Shown here in pieces: positions 1 to 12,006 of a DNA stretch of 64,000 nt. The notes under the pieces are model-generated. The model was not told the DNA's origin. It saw only the letters and a program-made list of their open reading frames with translations, and did no database searches. Positions within the stretch are counted from its first letter, which is position 1; every line of letters begins with the position of its first letter. Position numbers and translations under genes: made by a program. This DNA is from Mallotus nudiflorus (Eukaryota; Streptophyta; Magnoliopsida; Malpighiales; Euphorbiaceae), in assembly GCA_947683625.1 (NCBI GenBank), contig CANTUR010000111.1, positions 496,001 to 560,000 on the forward strand. The letters are read 5' to 3'.

Positions 1-3000
1 TAGTTTGATTATCATGGAAGCGAGGGCGCAGTACTCAACTTCAATGTTGGATTGTTAGATAGTGGGTTGTTTTTTAGAACATCAGGATATGCAATTGGCT
101 CTAAAGAAGATGCAGTAGCTTATTATACTTTGTTTACTTATTCAAAACCCGACCCAATCTACATCACAAAAACCATAGAGTAAGAGAGTACTATATTTAT
201 AGAAAGCAATACCAAAGTGAAGTGTTCCTTTAAGATAGTAAAGGATGCACTTTACTACTTTCATATCTCCAACAGTTGGGTTGTGAAGACTTTGACACAC
301 TTTATTAACTTTGTGAACTATGTAAGATCTAATGTAGGTCAGGTATTATAGGGCACCTACTAAGTTGCAAAATTCAATGGCATTGACAAGATCAGAGTCT
401 CGAGTGTTGCTTGAGACTTGAGGGCCATTGGTGTTTTATAGTGCAAAATGTCTAATAATTTGGCTCGTTAAAGCAGTTCCTTGGCATAGTGACTGTGATT
501 TACTGTTATGTCTTGATGATTATGATGGACTTTGATGCTAAAAAAGAAGCGTAATTCACCAAGGTCTTTAAGGGTGAATTCAAACCCAGGTTTGGTGATG
601 AGGTGCTGAATAAATGGATCATTATTTCCTATGAGCACAATGTCATCAACATAAATAAGCATCAGTACAATCAAATAATTATTGCGTAAAAAAATAAAGA
701 TGGGTCAACTGTACTATAAATAAAACCAAGGTGAGTAAAAATATTGAGAGAGTTTATTAAAATAAGATGTAGGAGCTTGTTTGAGGCCATAGAGTGATTT
801 ATGGAGTTAATACAAAAACTCAGGTTTTTGAGGATCCTTAAAGCCATGAGGTTGCTCCATATACACAGTTTCTTTAATGAATCTATGAAGAAAAGCATTT
901 TTTGATGTCAAGCTGTCTAAGTTTCTAATTGGATGTTACAACAATGACCAGAACAACCCGAATAGTTATTGCGTTGACAATATGACTATATGTTTCCTCA
1001 TAATCTAGCCCATTAATTTGAGAGTAGCCTTGGACAACAGGGCAAGCTTTAAAGCACTCCACAATACCATCTTCTTTAAATTTAATTCTAAACATCCATT
1101 TGGACCTAATGATGTTGGTATTGTATGGTCGTGGTACCAAGCTCCAAGTATTATTATCATAAAGGGCTTGGATTTCTTTGTTCATAGCCTCTCTCCAATG
1201 AGTTTTTTTTAGGGTTATTTTGTAAGTTTTGGAAGTAGTGAGGTCATTGCAAGTGAGAAGAGTAGTGTTATGTCATTTAGAGCAAATTTGTTATGTTTCT
1301 CATGTAAGGTTAGGATTGAGTTATGGGTTATACTGGAGTTGTGTTTGAGTTATCATGGGATGACTGTGCAAAGGTGGAGTGGAAATTAAAAAGATAAATT
1401 GACAATTAAATTATGGCTTAAATTGGGTAAATCAGTGAAAGAGGGGAGAGCAGGTTGGTGATGAGCATCTATAGATAGAATGGGTATGTCCATAGCAAAA
1501 GAAGATGTTGGCGATTAGTGCTCAATAGAATGTATGGATAAATTGTTAGGAACAAGGTTTAGTCCATGATATTGGGTTACTAAATTATTTATTTCAATGG
1601 TGTGTGTCATATCGAGACTATGGGTTGTTATGTAAGGGAGGGAATTTTTAGTTAGTGGAAGCACTTATGGGCAAGACTGTGACTTGAGGACTGATGTAGG
1701 ATCAATCAGTGAGGCAAGTGGGATAAGGTTTGTTAATTAGTAGGATGACGAGGTCATGATGGCTTGGGTCAATGGTGAAATGGGAGGTATGGGGATAAGA
1801 TGTGTTGAGTGGTGGGCAATTTATATGGACTTAGGAAAGGGTGATGTTTCGGTAGTGGGTGTGGGATGAAAGGAATTTTTGGTGATAAAAAATGGTTTAG
1901 GATCAAGGTATGGGATGAAGGGAATTTTTTATGATTGAAAATGGTTTGGGATCAAAGTGAGGATCAAGGTTGGGTATTAGTTGCGTATGAGTTAGAGCTT
2001 TTGAATGATTTTGGTCAGTGGGGTTCAAATTATTTAAAGTAGAAGTTGTGGAAGTTGGTGCTTTTAGTGTAGAGGCATGCAATTTTGTCCCTTTCTCTAT
2101 TTGATAGGGTTGTACGTGTTCAACATTATCTAGAAAAAAGTGATTTCTAATTCCCTTGAAGTGACCTAATCTTGAGAGGGAGAGCAAGGAAAATAAAATT
2201 TATCAAATACTACATGTCAAGAAATATACACTTTGTTAGTACAAAAACATAAACAACAGTACCCTTTATGAATAGGGCTATAACCAATAAAAGTGCAAGG
2301 ATAAAATTTTCTTACAAATTTATTTTTGTTTCCTTGATCACGAAGGTAAAGAAAACACCTGCATCCAAAAATTCTTAACATGCTATAATCAGGTTCATGA
2401 TGGAATAATTTTGAATATGGAGATTCATATTATATGTACATAATGGCAAGGGATTAATTAAAAATGTAGTGGTTAGAAGAGCATCAATCCAATTTTTTAT
2501 TTCTCATATGAGCTTGAAAAAGAAGAGTGAGCCCTATTTCTACAATATGATGGTGTTTCTTTTTGGCAACTACGTTATGTTATGGAGTGTGAGGGCATGA
2601 AAATTGGTGATTTCTACCATTATTGAATAAATGATTTTCAAAGCTATATAAGTAAATTCACCTCCACCATCACTTTGAAAGCTTCAAATTTTTTTGCGCA
2701 AACAAAATTTCTACTTGTTTTTGAAATTTAGTAAAAACTTCAAAGAAATCAAATCTTTATTTTAAAGAAAATATCAACGTGTAGCAGGTGCAATCATCCA
2801 CAATGATAGCATTATATTTGAAATTTTGACAAGACATAATTAAGGGGGGTGGGGGGTCCTTACAAATCACATTGTAATTAATCTAAAGGAAAATTGGCAA
2901 TTTTATTTGTCAAATAAAATGGAAGTTTATAACTCTTTCCCATTTGACAACTACCACAAATAGTTTTTAATTGTTCCCAATTTAAACGTTGATTAATTCT

Positions 3001-4075
3001 TGGAGTGTAAAATTTTTAAAAAATTGAAATTTGGATGTCCCATATGTTGATGCTAAATTGTTTAAGAAACTCCTGTATAAATAGTAAAAGCTTTATGATG
3101 ATTGTCTAATTCATATAAGCCATTATGCTTATAACCTTTAGCAAAAACCTTTCCCTGTTGAGACTTGACAAAAAATTAGTTAGCATTGCAAGTAACAGAA
3201 CAAGCATTATTAGATGTTAATTTAGCATTACAAATGAGATTTTTTTATTTCTTGTACTACTAAAACATTTTTAAGATTAATAACACCATCATTTGTTTTA
3301 ATTTTACCTTCTCCAGTGTGACTAATGTGCAAATTGTCTCCATTACTGACAATAATAGAATCATCACCATTATATTGAATCACAGTTGAAAGTTTACCTG
3401 GATTAATGTGTGTGATGCCACCTAAGTTAGCATAAAGATTTGGGTCATCACTTTGATTCATATTCATGGCTGCAAGTGCTTTGTGGAGTTGATCCTCTAA
3501 TTGAATAAAATGATCAAAGTGGCTCCAACATTTAATAGCAGAGTAATTATTTTTTCCACATATTTGACATATGATGGGTGTCGTATCTTATTTTCCATTT
3601 TTATTGTCAACAAGATTACTATTGGTTGTGATTCCCGATGAGCATTGGTGTATATGATTTGAGTGCTATGTCTTGCTAGGGGATTAAACCCACGCCCATG
3701 AGAATTGAATCTACCTTCATTTCTACCATAACCTCTTCCTCTTTAAGCAAAGTAAGCTTGGTCATTTCATGGATTCGGGGCTTGTTGAGAGGTATCAAAA
3801 TTTAATTGTTCATGGGCTTGAGGTGCCATAACAAATTTTGATGAAATGAAGGATAAGGTGATTTTGTAAGAATAATGGTGCGGAAGTCTTGGTATTTGGG
3901 ACCAAGACATTTTGCAATTTGAAACACCTTCTTTATTTTATCAATTGGCTTCTTTATTATAGCTAAGCTATCATATAGGCCCTTGAATTTCTTCACATAA
4001 TCATCAATGGATAGGAGTCTCATTTAGAATCATCTCCTTTTCAACTGTAGTGAGGAGAATATATTATTCTATGGA
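1..4075 (-). pseudogene. Copia A pol and gag remnant (RNase H, RT, integrase, protease, zinc knuckle, gag part)
   Basis: The broken coding region of element A. Reverse transcriptase lies at about 468-1260, with the catalytic YVDD block near 640 on the minus strand. A low-complexity linker occupies about 1200-2190. Integrase and its upstream domain occupy about 2200-3200. The protease block is 3228-3467; the position that should be the catalytic Asp in the D-S/T-G motif is Asn, and the next residue is Leu. The gag zinc knuckle is near 3500-3560, with its first Cys pair present and its His replaced by Tyr. Gag sequence reaches 4075, where B is inserted. Many stops and frameshifts make it non-functional. 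Confidence 0.8.
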
Positions 4076-4080
4076 TTTCC
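4076..4080. repeat. Target-site duplication of copia element B (left)
   Basis: The five bases TTTCC precede the left LTR of B and recur directly after its right LTR (9569-9573). A 5-bp duplication is the norm for copia integrases. Confidence 0.8.
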
Positions 4081-4833
4081 TATTAGGTGGGTCCTGCCTA
4101 TAAGTGGGACCCATAAGCCTACAATTTTGAAGATGAGTATACAAATTTGATATAAAAAAAAAAGAGGTAGTCAAGCTTTACAACACCAAATTTGATGCTG
4201 CATTTATTGAAAAATTTTCAACTTACCAACCTTTTGCATGGCTATAAATAACCATGCATTATAAGAGTTTTTAAGTGTTTTTTTTGTAAGTGCAAGAGAG
4301 TTGTATATGTTGTGAATGATGTGAGCGAGAGCAAAAAGTGGGAGAGTTATGTGTGCAAGAGTGAGTGGTTTGAGTAAATAAAAATAGAGAGATTTTGGTA
4401 TAAGTTTTGGGTGAGTGTAAAATATTTGTGTTGGCTTCTCTTTGATATAAAGGAAAAGGGTAAGAAAAATAAATATTATTTGAGAGAACCAATTTGTGAG
4501 TGTGAACCACAAATTGAAGGTTATAATTTGTAATCCTATTATTTTTATAGTGGAAGATTTAACTGGACTAGGTTCCATGGTTTTTTCCTTTTATAAGGTT
4601 TCCACATAAAAAGATATTGGTGTCCTATTTATTTACTTTTCTCAATTTATATGGTAGATTTTTTACCGCTTATTTTAATTCACCTATTTGCTGGTTTGAC
4701 CGCCATATTAGTTTTATTATTTTAATTTGGTAGGATAAATCACCTTTATATTGATGTGCACACTTCACTACTCTTATTTATTTTTTGTAAATCTCATTTA
4801 TTATCTAGTAAAAAAATCTAATTGACCCCAACA
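4081..4833 (+). repeat. 5' LTR of copia B
   Basis: It pairs with 8817-9568. It begins TATTAGGTGGG, where the partner has TGTTGGGTGGG, and ends CCCCAACA just before the primer-binding site. A TATA-like CTATAAATA lies near 4242-4250, suitable as the element's own promoter. Confidence 0.88.
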
Positions 4834-4836
4834 AAG

Positions 4837-4848
4837 TGGTATCAGAGC
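4837..4848 (+). other. Primer-binding site of copia B (initiator tRNA-Met)
   Basis: TGGTATCAGAGC, three bases after the LTR, is the classical complement to the 3' end of plant initiator methionine tRNA used by copia elements. Confidence 0.9.
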
Positions 4849-4884
4849 TTGGTTGGTTTAAATTTTTTTCCTATCTAGATAAAA

Positions 4885-5665
4885 ATGAAGTACATAGGCA
4901 ACATGTTCAAATTGACTTCAACAAATTACTCAGTTTGGAAGTCAATCATGGAGGATCTTTTATACATGAAAGATTTATGGTAGCCTATCAGAATTGTCAA
5001 TGGTGTAGCTATTAGTAAGCCAGTAAAAATGAAAGATGTAGATTGGGAAGTGCTCAACAGAAAGTGTACAGCTCAAATCAGACAATGGATTGATAGGAGC
5101 ATTATGCAGAGGGTTGCCAAAGAAACTGATGCTTATAGGTTGTGGAAAAAATTGGAGAAGACGTACGCGTGACCAAGTGCACAAAATGTATCCAATTTGA
5201 TATGCTGTTTGACTACCTTGAAATACATAGATGGCAGCAGCATAATAGAACACATCAAAAAATTTGAAGGTGTTGTAGATCAACTCTCAACAATGAATTG
5301 CAAATTTGATGACAATCAATTGGCAACATTTTTACTGATATCTTTTCTAAAAAGTTGGGATACACTTTTTATATTTGTCATAAATTTAGCTCCTAATGAA
5401 AGGGTGACATTGGAGATGGTAAAGGACAGATTGTTCAATGAAGAATCCAGATGAAATAAAAATAGTAAAACATTTGAAGCTCTTATGTCAGAAAAACAAG
5501 AACAGAGTGGAAGAAGTAAAAGCAGATTTTGTCAGAATCATTAAAGGGGCCGATCAAAATATCGATCAAAGAAAGACTTCACTTGTCATTACTGTGGCAA
5601 GCATGGACATTTTAAAAGGAAATATAGAATATAAAAAGCTGAGCAATCAAGAAATCAACTAGCAG
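4885..5665 (+). pseudogene. Copia B gag with CCHC zinc knuckle
   Basis: It begins with the ATG near 4885 and shows a copia gag (UBN2-like) N-terminus, with a Trp-rich stretch about 15-25 residues in. In-frame stops break it near 4981 and 5170. Longer open stretches are 5197-5454 and 5438-5662. A CX2CX4HX4C-type knuckle is readable at about 5580-5630 (C-H-Y-C-G-K-H-G-H-F), but its last Cys is replaced. Gag would package the RNA; this copy cannot make a full protein. Confidence 0.8.
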
Positions 5666-5754
5666 AAGCTCCATAAACAAATGTTGTAATAGCTAGAGAT
5701 GAAGTTAAAGTTGTCTTAAATGAAAATATTATCCATCTCACATATTAAGAACAA

Positions 5755-8700
5755 ACCTAGATGGTTGACACAGGTGCCTCCTTCCATGTCACTTCTAGAA
5801 AGGATATCTTCTCATCCTATGTTACTGGAGACTTTGGCTTGGTACGGATGGGAAATGATGGAGCACCCAAAATTATTGGCATGGGAGATATTTATTCATA
5901 AACTAACACTGGATGTGAATTGCTCTTTAAAAATGTATGGCATGTTTTAGACATCATGTTAAATTTAATCTCCATCAGAAACCTTCATGATGAAGGCTAC
6001 TAAAGCTATTTTGGTAGACAAAATTAAAAGCTCACTAAAGGCTCTCTAGTGATGGCTAGAGGGAAGAAAATCAACTCCCTCTTTAAAACAAAAGTAAAGC
6101 TATAGAAAAACTAAATGAATGTAACGGAGAAAGAAGTTCCAATCAAGTTATAGCATAAATGACTTAGTCATATAAGTGAGAAAGGGCTCCAGAGGCTAGC
6201 AAGGAGAGATCTCTTACTAGGGATTAAAGTGTACATCTACAAAACTGTGTTGATTATATTCATGGGAAACATCACAGAATTGCATTTTGGAGTTCCATAC
6301 CATCAAGAAAACTAAATAGTCTTGATTTGGTACATATTGAGGTATGCATGATGCAAACTATAAGTCTTGGCAGTGCTTTGTATTTTGTAACATTCATTAA
6401 TGATTGCTCTAGAAAATTATGGTCATTTGGTCTAAAAACTAAAGACCAAGTGCTAGAAGTTTTCAAGGTACTTCACATAAAAGTGGACAAAGAAACTGGA
6501 AGACAGCTGAATTGTGTTTATGGAGATAATGGTATTGAAAAAAAATGTCCATTTAAAGAATACTGTAGAAAATTTAGCATCAAGCTTGAGAAGTCGATAC
6601 CAAAAACACCTCAGCATAATGGTGTTATAGAAAGGATGAATAGAACAAATTGTGAAAGAATCAAATGTATACTTTCAAATGCAAAATTACCCAACTCCTT
6701 TTGAGGGGAGGCAATGAGAATTACAATTGACCTAATCAACTTGTCACCTTCAGTTCCACTTATTGGCGACATACCATTAAAAGTGTGGATTGGAAAGGAT
6801 ATTTCTTATGAACATTTGAAAGTGTTTGGTTGTAGAGCCTTTCTTCATATTCCATGAGATGAAAGAACCAAGCTGTATAGAAAATCCAAGGAATGTATAT
6901 TCTTGGGTTATGCTTATGAAGAATTTGGCTATAGACTTTGGGATCCTATTAATAAGAAGATCATTAGAAGTAAAGATGTTATCTTCTTTGAAGATCAAAC
7001 CTTTAAAGATATAAAGAAAAAGAAGGAAACCAAACAAACAAAAGAATATCCAGTAAATCTAGAGCTAGTTCCTCTACCTGCTAGTTATAATGAAGGGGGA
7101 GCCTTACCAGAAGATAATGAAAGGGGAGTTGGCAAGGATGATGCCAATAAACCTCCTATTATACAACTCAATTTGAGAAGATTAGCTAGAGGTCAAGTCG
7201 AAAGCCACAGATACCCTTCAAATGAGTATATGATCTTATCTGAAGAAGGAGAACCAGAATGCTATAAAGAAGCTATTTTAGGTGAACATAAAGAAAAGTG
7301 GGCAAAAGCTATACAAAAGGAGATGAAATCCTTACAAGACAATAGTACCTTTAAACTAGTGCAACTTCTTAAAGGTAAAAGGGCACTAAAAAATAAATGG
7401 GTGTTCAAATTGAAGCATGAAGAAAGTAACTCATAACCAAGGTACAAGGCAAGGCTGGTTGTGAAAGGCTTTAGACAAAAAAGGGTATTGATTTTGAAGA
7501 CATATTTTCACCAGTTTTAAAAATGTCTTCAATCAAAGTAGCACTTAGGTTAGCAGCTAGCATGAACATAGAGATTGAACAACTTAATGTGGAGATGGCA
7601 TTTCTTCATGGAGATCTAGGCGAAGAAATTAACATGGAACAACTAGAAGGATTTAAAGTTAAAGGAAAGGAGAAACTTGTATTCATATTAAAGAAGAACC
7701 TTTATGGATTAAAATAGGCTCCAAGATAGTAATACAAAAAGTTTGAGTCATTCATGGCGAACCACGATTATATAAAGATAAACTCTTATCACTATGTCTT
7801 TGTGTAGAAATTCTCTGATGATAATTTTATCATTCTCTTACTATATATGGATAATATGTTGATTAGTTGTCGAGACATTACAAAGATAAAAGATCTTAAG
7901 AAGGAGATAAGCAAAACCTTTACTATGAAAGATTTGGGAGCAGCTAAACAAATTCATGGCATGAGAATTCTTCATGATAGAAAGAACAAGAAGTTGTCAT
8001 TGTCTCAAGGAAAGTACATTAAAAAGGTGCTAGAGAAATTTAATATGGGCAATTCAAAACCAGTCAGCACTCCACTTACAAGCTCTAAGCAATGTCCAAC
8101 AAGTGAGAAAGATAAAGAAGAAATGAAGAAAGTGCCTTATGCATCAACTGTTGGTAGCTTAATGTACGCTATGGTATGCATAAGGCCAGATATTGCTGAT
8201 GTGGTCAGAGTAGTTAGCAGATATCTCTGTAATCCTGGTAAAGACCACTGGCATGTAGTTAAATGGATTCTTAGATATCTCAAAGGTACTTCTAAAGTTG
8301 GTTTATGCTTTAATGATGGTAAACCTGTATTATGTGGATATATAGATGCAGATATGGCTGGTGAAGTCAACACTAGAAAGTCAACCTTTGGGTAGATGAT
8401 GACATTTACAGGGGTACAATGTCTTGGCAATTAAAATTGCAAAAATATGTTGCTTTGTTTACCACTGAAGCTGAATACATTGATGCTACAAAAACTACAA
8501 AAGAACTCTTGTGGATGAAGAAATTTCCACAAGAGTTAGGTTGCAATTAAGAAAAATTCATTCTATATTGTGATAGTCAAAGTACAATTCATCTCAGTAA
8601 GAATTCAACATTCCACTCAAGGTCTAAGCACATTAATGTGTAGTATCATTTGATTCATGATGCATTGGAGATAAAGATGTTTTCATTGGAGAAAATCCAT

Positions 8701-8760
8701 ACTGATGACAGTGGGTCAAATATGATGACTAAAGTCTTGACTTTAAAGAAACTAATGTTC
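5755..8760 (+). pseudogene. Copia B pol remnant (protease, integrase, RT, RNase H)
   Basis: The protease motif D-T-G-A-S is readable near 5763-5778. Integrase pieces lie at 6150-7000; the stretch Q-H-N-G-V-I-E-R near 6610-6635 carries the third catalytic acid. Reverse transcriptase occupies about 7300-8100 and includes the W-V-F-K-L-K-H block near 7400. In the region equivalent to the YVDD box, the residues read Y-M-D-N-M-L near 7845. RNase H is at about 8140-8760. Stops lie at 6704, 7436, 7717 and 8395, with frame changes between segments, so no polyprotein can be made. Confidence 0.85.
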
Positions 8761-8816
8761 TGCTCAAAGAAAGCAGGTTCATTTCCATGTCCCACTTGAG
8801 GCGTGAGGGGGAGATT

Positions 8817-9568
8817 TGTTGGGTGGGTCCCGCTTACAAGTAGGATCCATAAGCCTACAAATTTAAAGATTAGTATACAAATTTGACAAAAAAAAAGAGG
8901 TAGTCAAACTTTGCAGCATTGAATTTAGTGCTGCATTTATTGAAAAATTTTCAACTTACCAACCTTTTGCAAGGCTATAAATAGCCACACATTGTAAGAG
9001 TTTTTAAGTGTGTTTTTTTTTTGTAAGTGCATAAGAGTTATTTATGTTATGAGTGATGTGAGTGAGAGCAAAAAGTGGGAGAGTTGTGTGTGCAAGAGTG
9101 AGTGGTATGAGTAAATAAAAATAGAGAGATTTGGGTATAAGTTTTGGGTGAGTGTAAAATATTTGTGTGAGCTTCTCTTTGGTATAAAGGGGAAGGGTGA
9201 GAAAAAAATATTATTTAAGAAAACCAATTTGTGAGGGTGAACCACAAATTGAGAGTTGTAATTTGTAATCCTATTATTTTTATAGTGGAAGATTTAACTA
9301 GGCTAGATCCCATGGAGTTTTCCTTTTATAAGGTTTCCACATAAAAAAACATTAGTGTCCTATTTATTTATTTTTTTCAATTTATACGATAGCTTTTTTA
9401 CCGCCTATTTTAATTCACTCATTGGTCGGTTTGACTGTCTTATTAATTTTATTATTTTAATTTGGTAGGATAAGCTGTCTTTATATTACTGTGCACACTT
9501 TACCACTCTTATTTATTTTTTGTAAATCTCACTTATTATCTAGTAGAAAAATCTAATTAACCCCAATA
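8817..9568 (+). repeat. 3' LTR of copia B
   Basis: Partner of 4081-4833. It starts TGTTGGGTGGG after a purine tract and ends CCCCAATA. Target duplication TTTCC follows at 9569-9573. Confidence 0.88.
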
Positions 9569-9573
9569 TTTCC

Positions 9574-9929
9574 ATGCCTTGGAGGCTGAACCAACATCTG
9601 CAAGTGCAATGAGCATTTCAATTTCAATGTTTTTCAGCAGGAAGGTAATGAGAAGACTGTTATTTCTTTTCCATAAGAGATAGTTATGTTTTGCCTTCCT
9701 TTTTTATTTCTTGTAGAGGTTCATTCCCTTCAACAAGGTAGTGTGCTATACATGTCTATGCTCTAAATGAGGGGCTCCATTTGTGAATGCCAAAGCAGAT
9801 AATTTGTGTTATGTAATTTCAAAGATATTAACCTAGAGCATTAATGGAGGATTTTAAGAGAGAAATCAATTTCATTATTCATTTTGATAAGAGATATATT
9901 AGGGATGAGAATTTCATACTCTAATACCA
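9574..9929 (-). pseudogene. Copia A gag 5' end and leader
   Basis: This continues element A beyond the B insertion. It aligns with 42897-43256 of A' (for example the block GAGGCTGAACCAACATC). The PBS complement CTCTAATACCA at 9919-9929 reads TGGTATTAGAG on the minus strand and abuts the LTR. No open gag start is left. Confidence 0.75.
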
Positions 9930-10225
9930 TGAAGAAAATAATTCAGAGGCAAAAAAGAATAATTTTCATTCCTATATCATTTGAACAAAGTGTACTGCTG
10001 ATTATATACAAGAAAGAAAAATAAAGATGTTGTTATGGTTATGGCTAATACAACTCTCATAGAAAGAGACATTATATGTTTTACATGGTAAGTGAACATT
10101 GTATTATACATGGAAGGTGATGTCATTTGAAAATAGAAAGTGGACAGTGGACATGTGATCTTTATGTAAAAGGAAGTGCTAGATTTGAGGGCTTTGATTA
10201 AGTGGTTTGGCATTGACCTTCTTCA
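9930..10225 (-). repeat. 5' LTR of copia A
   Basis: A 296-bp LTR running from TGAAGAAAATAATTC to CTTCTTCA. It matches 43257-43555 and the split LTR 29983-30098/35233-35408 of A'. Confidence 0.85.
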
Positions 10226-11199
10226 ATGAGCACATGAAATAGGTATGTTTATAAATTCTTAATTTTGTTCTTTAGAATAGGATAACGGTGAGAAGAAATA
10301 CATGTTCAACCCTTCAATTAAGGTTGGACTTTAGTATTATATAAGTTATTAAGGGCGTGGCTTCCTCAAATTTATTTTTTCTTAAATATTCTTAAATATG
10401 TTATTAAATCAATAATACTTCATTAAAGTTAATTTAACCATTTATATTTATTTTAAACTATATATAGTCATGACTCGAAATACAAATAAAAATAACAATT
10501 ATTATCCAAATAAAAATATTTGTTTATCTTTAACTAAGAAAAAAAAACATTTTCTTTATATATCATGACTCGTTAAATTTTAAATAAATAAAAATGTTAA
10601 ATATTTTTCTTAAAACTATCATATTGAAAATGCATGTCAATGAAATCTTTTATCCTTATACGAAATGAAATTCATAGAATATAGTGTATATATTAGCTTG
10701 TGATTGATAAATTTAGGCAGGAAGGGATCATGAATCATTTCCAAATATAAACAAAAATATAATATGTATAAAAAAAATCATCTATAATCATAAACAAAGA
10801 TGAACTTACACTACTAGATAACTTCTAAATTTCAACTCATCACATACACATGTACAAAAAAATGTTTATAAAAGAAAACATTTTCAGCATGTTTGTTTGG
10901 ATAATGTGTAGAGCATTGACTGAATATAAATAAATCATAATGCAATGTGAAGTGAAAATATAAATGAAAAAATTAAGGTAGAAAATGGGGATGGTTCCCC
11001 AAATGAAAATATAAGCTTTTGATTATTAATGTCACAAACCATCTCTTCTTAATCCTCAGCTCCTAAGCTTATAAGTAATCAAAAGCCTGTAATTTTGATG
11101 TTTATCTTTTTATTTTTTATGGTTGCTTGATCTTTTGTTAATTATTTTCAATATTTTGATAAGTACGCAAAACAATTTTATTTGATAATAAAGGAAAAT
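10226..11199 (+). other. RIP1 unit upstream spacer
   Basis: An AT-rich spacer that matches the spacers of RIP2 (43556-44742), RIP3 (up to 48726) and RIP4 (56540-58001). No coding sequence is seen. Unlike RIP3 and RIP4, the position of the TATA box reads AAATGAAAATATAAGC, so no clean TATA box remains. Confidence 0.7.
10834..10927 (+). promoter_or_regulatory. Conserved RIP upstream block, unit 1
   Basis: A roughly 90-base block ending around TTGTTTGGATAATGTG. It is strongly conserved in all four RIP units (also 44376-44469, 48181-48260 and 57556-57650), at a similar distance before the ATG in each. Conservation is expected from duplication, so a regulatory role is only an inference. Confidence 0.4.
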
Positions 11200-12006
11200 A
11201 TGAAAGTGGATATTGTGGTGGCAACATGGTTCATTTGCTAGATAGTTGTCTTTGTACCCTTAACAGTAAGCTATAAGACTGTATTTTAGCGCAGACAGTG
11301 ACGATGTGAAGAGCTATGAGGACTTTGTAACCATGTTACCCATGGCATACCAGTGTTGCCTAACTATATGCCTGTCGATAGGTATATTTTGATTGATATT
11401 TGAGGTGCAATAATAGTATTAGATGTGATCAACGCAAATGTTGTTGGTTTTGAAGTTAATGTAAATTCCTACTTCTTTAAGGATGTTTCTGAAGCTATAT
11501 ATAACTCTTCACTTTTTGGAGGAACAACTAAAACCAAACTTCCATATGGTGGTAGCTATATAGGTTTGCAAGTTGCTAGAGCATACAAAAACATGGTAAC
11601 ACTTGGAAATAGACAATTAAATGATGCAGTTGTGCAGGTTTTTAATTATAACAGCAATACCATAGGAACAAACATAGCTATTTCTCTTATAGTTATTATC
11701 TAAATGACCTCAAAGGCGATAAGACTAACATCTGTTATGAATTTATTGGCCCTCTATTACACTATAAGATTGGTTCCAAAAGGAGGCATAGTCAGTTTAG
11801 AGGATACTTTGAGGATCCTATCGACTACAATTCAAATATCTATAGATGGAAACTTTCCCACAATATATATGCTTTATGACGACTATACTATAATGGAGAT
11901 GTTTAGTCTTATCCAAACACAAGCAATGATAAGACTATTACTAACGACAGACTCCATTGGAACAACTAGTGTAGACCTCATCAACAACTTATCATTAGTT
12001 ATTTAA
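11200..12006 (+). pseudogene. RIP1: type 1 ribosome-inactivating protein pseudogene
   Basis: A decayed paralogue of RIP4. The ATG at 11200 opens a signal-peptide-like start that is cut by TAG at codon 14, where RIP4 has Trp. After the signal region it shares a frameshift with RIP2 and RIP3. It also lacks 28 bases present in RIP3 and RIP4 (near 11335; shared with RIP2). The rest is readable in two blocks, 11425-11703 and 11704-12006. Both active-site Tyr equivalents persist, but the catalytic Glu is Lys and the active-site Trp is Leu. Even without the stops it would not be an active rRNA N-glycosylase. A stop at 11701-11703 separates the two blocks. Confidence 0.92.

Larger units (their letters stand above)
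4081..9568 (+). mobile_element. Ty1/copia LTR retrotransposon B (Tnt1-like), nested in A
   Basis: A full-length copia element of about 5.5 kb with both LTRs (4081-4833 and 8817-9568), a primer-binding site, a purine-rich tract before the 3' LTR (GAGGGGGAG, about 8805-8813) and a 5-bp target duplication. Internal order is gag, zinc knuckle, protease, integrase, RT, RNase H, as in the Tnt1/Tork type. In the first 120 bases the LTRs differ at more than one position in ten by eye, so the insertion is old. The terminal TG and CA have decayed on one side each (TA at both outer ends). Coding frames contain many stops. It is absent from the sister element A', so it arrived after the A/A' duplication or was never shared. 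Confidence 0.9.
1..10225 (-). mobile_element. Ty1/copia LTR retrotransposon A (5' LTR end present; 3' end outside window)
   Basis: Reading the minus strand from right to left gives the order of a copia element: 5' LTR (9930-10225), a primer-binding site, gag, zinc knuckle, protease, integrase, reverse transcriptase, then RNase H running off the window edge. Element B (4081-9568) is inserted in gag. Frames are broken throughout, so the element is dead. The 5 bases right of the LTR (10226-10230, ATGAG) equal the target-site duplication of the sister copy A' at 29983-43555, and the flanking DNA is also the same. A and A' therefore descend from one insertion that was later duplicated with its surroundings. 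Confidence 0.85.

Noticed and set aside
4204..4578. Long minus-strand open frame in the B 5' LTR
   Set aside because: Lies wholly inside an LTR, opposite to the element, with a similar frame in the other LTR (9042-9245) broken. Non-coding.
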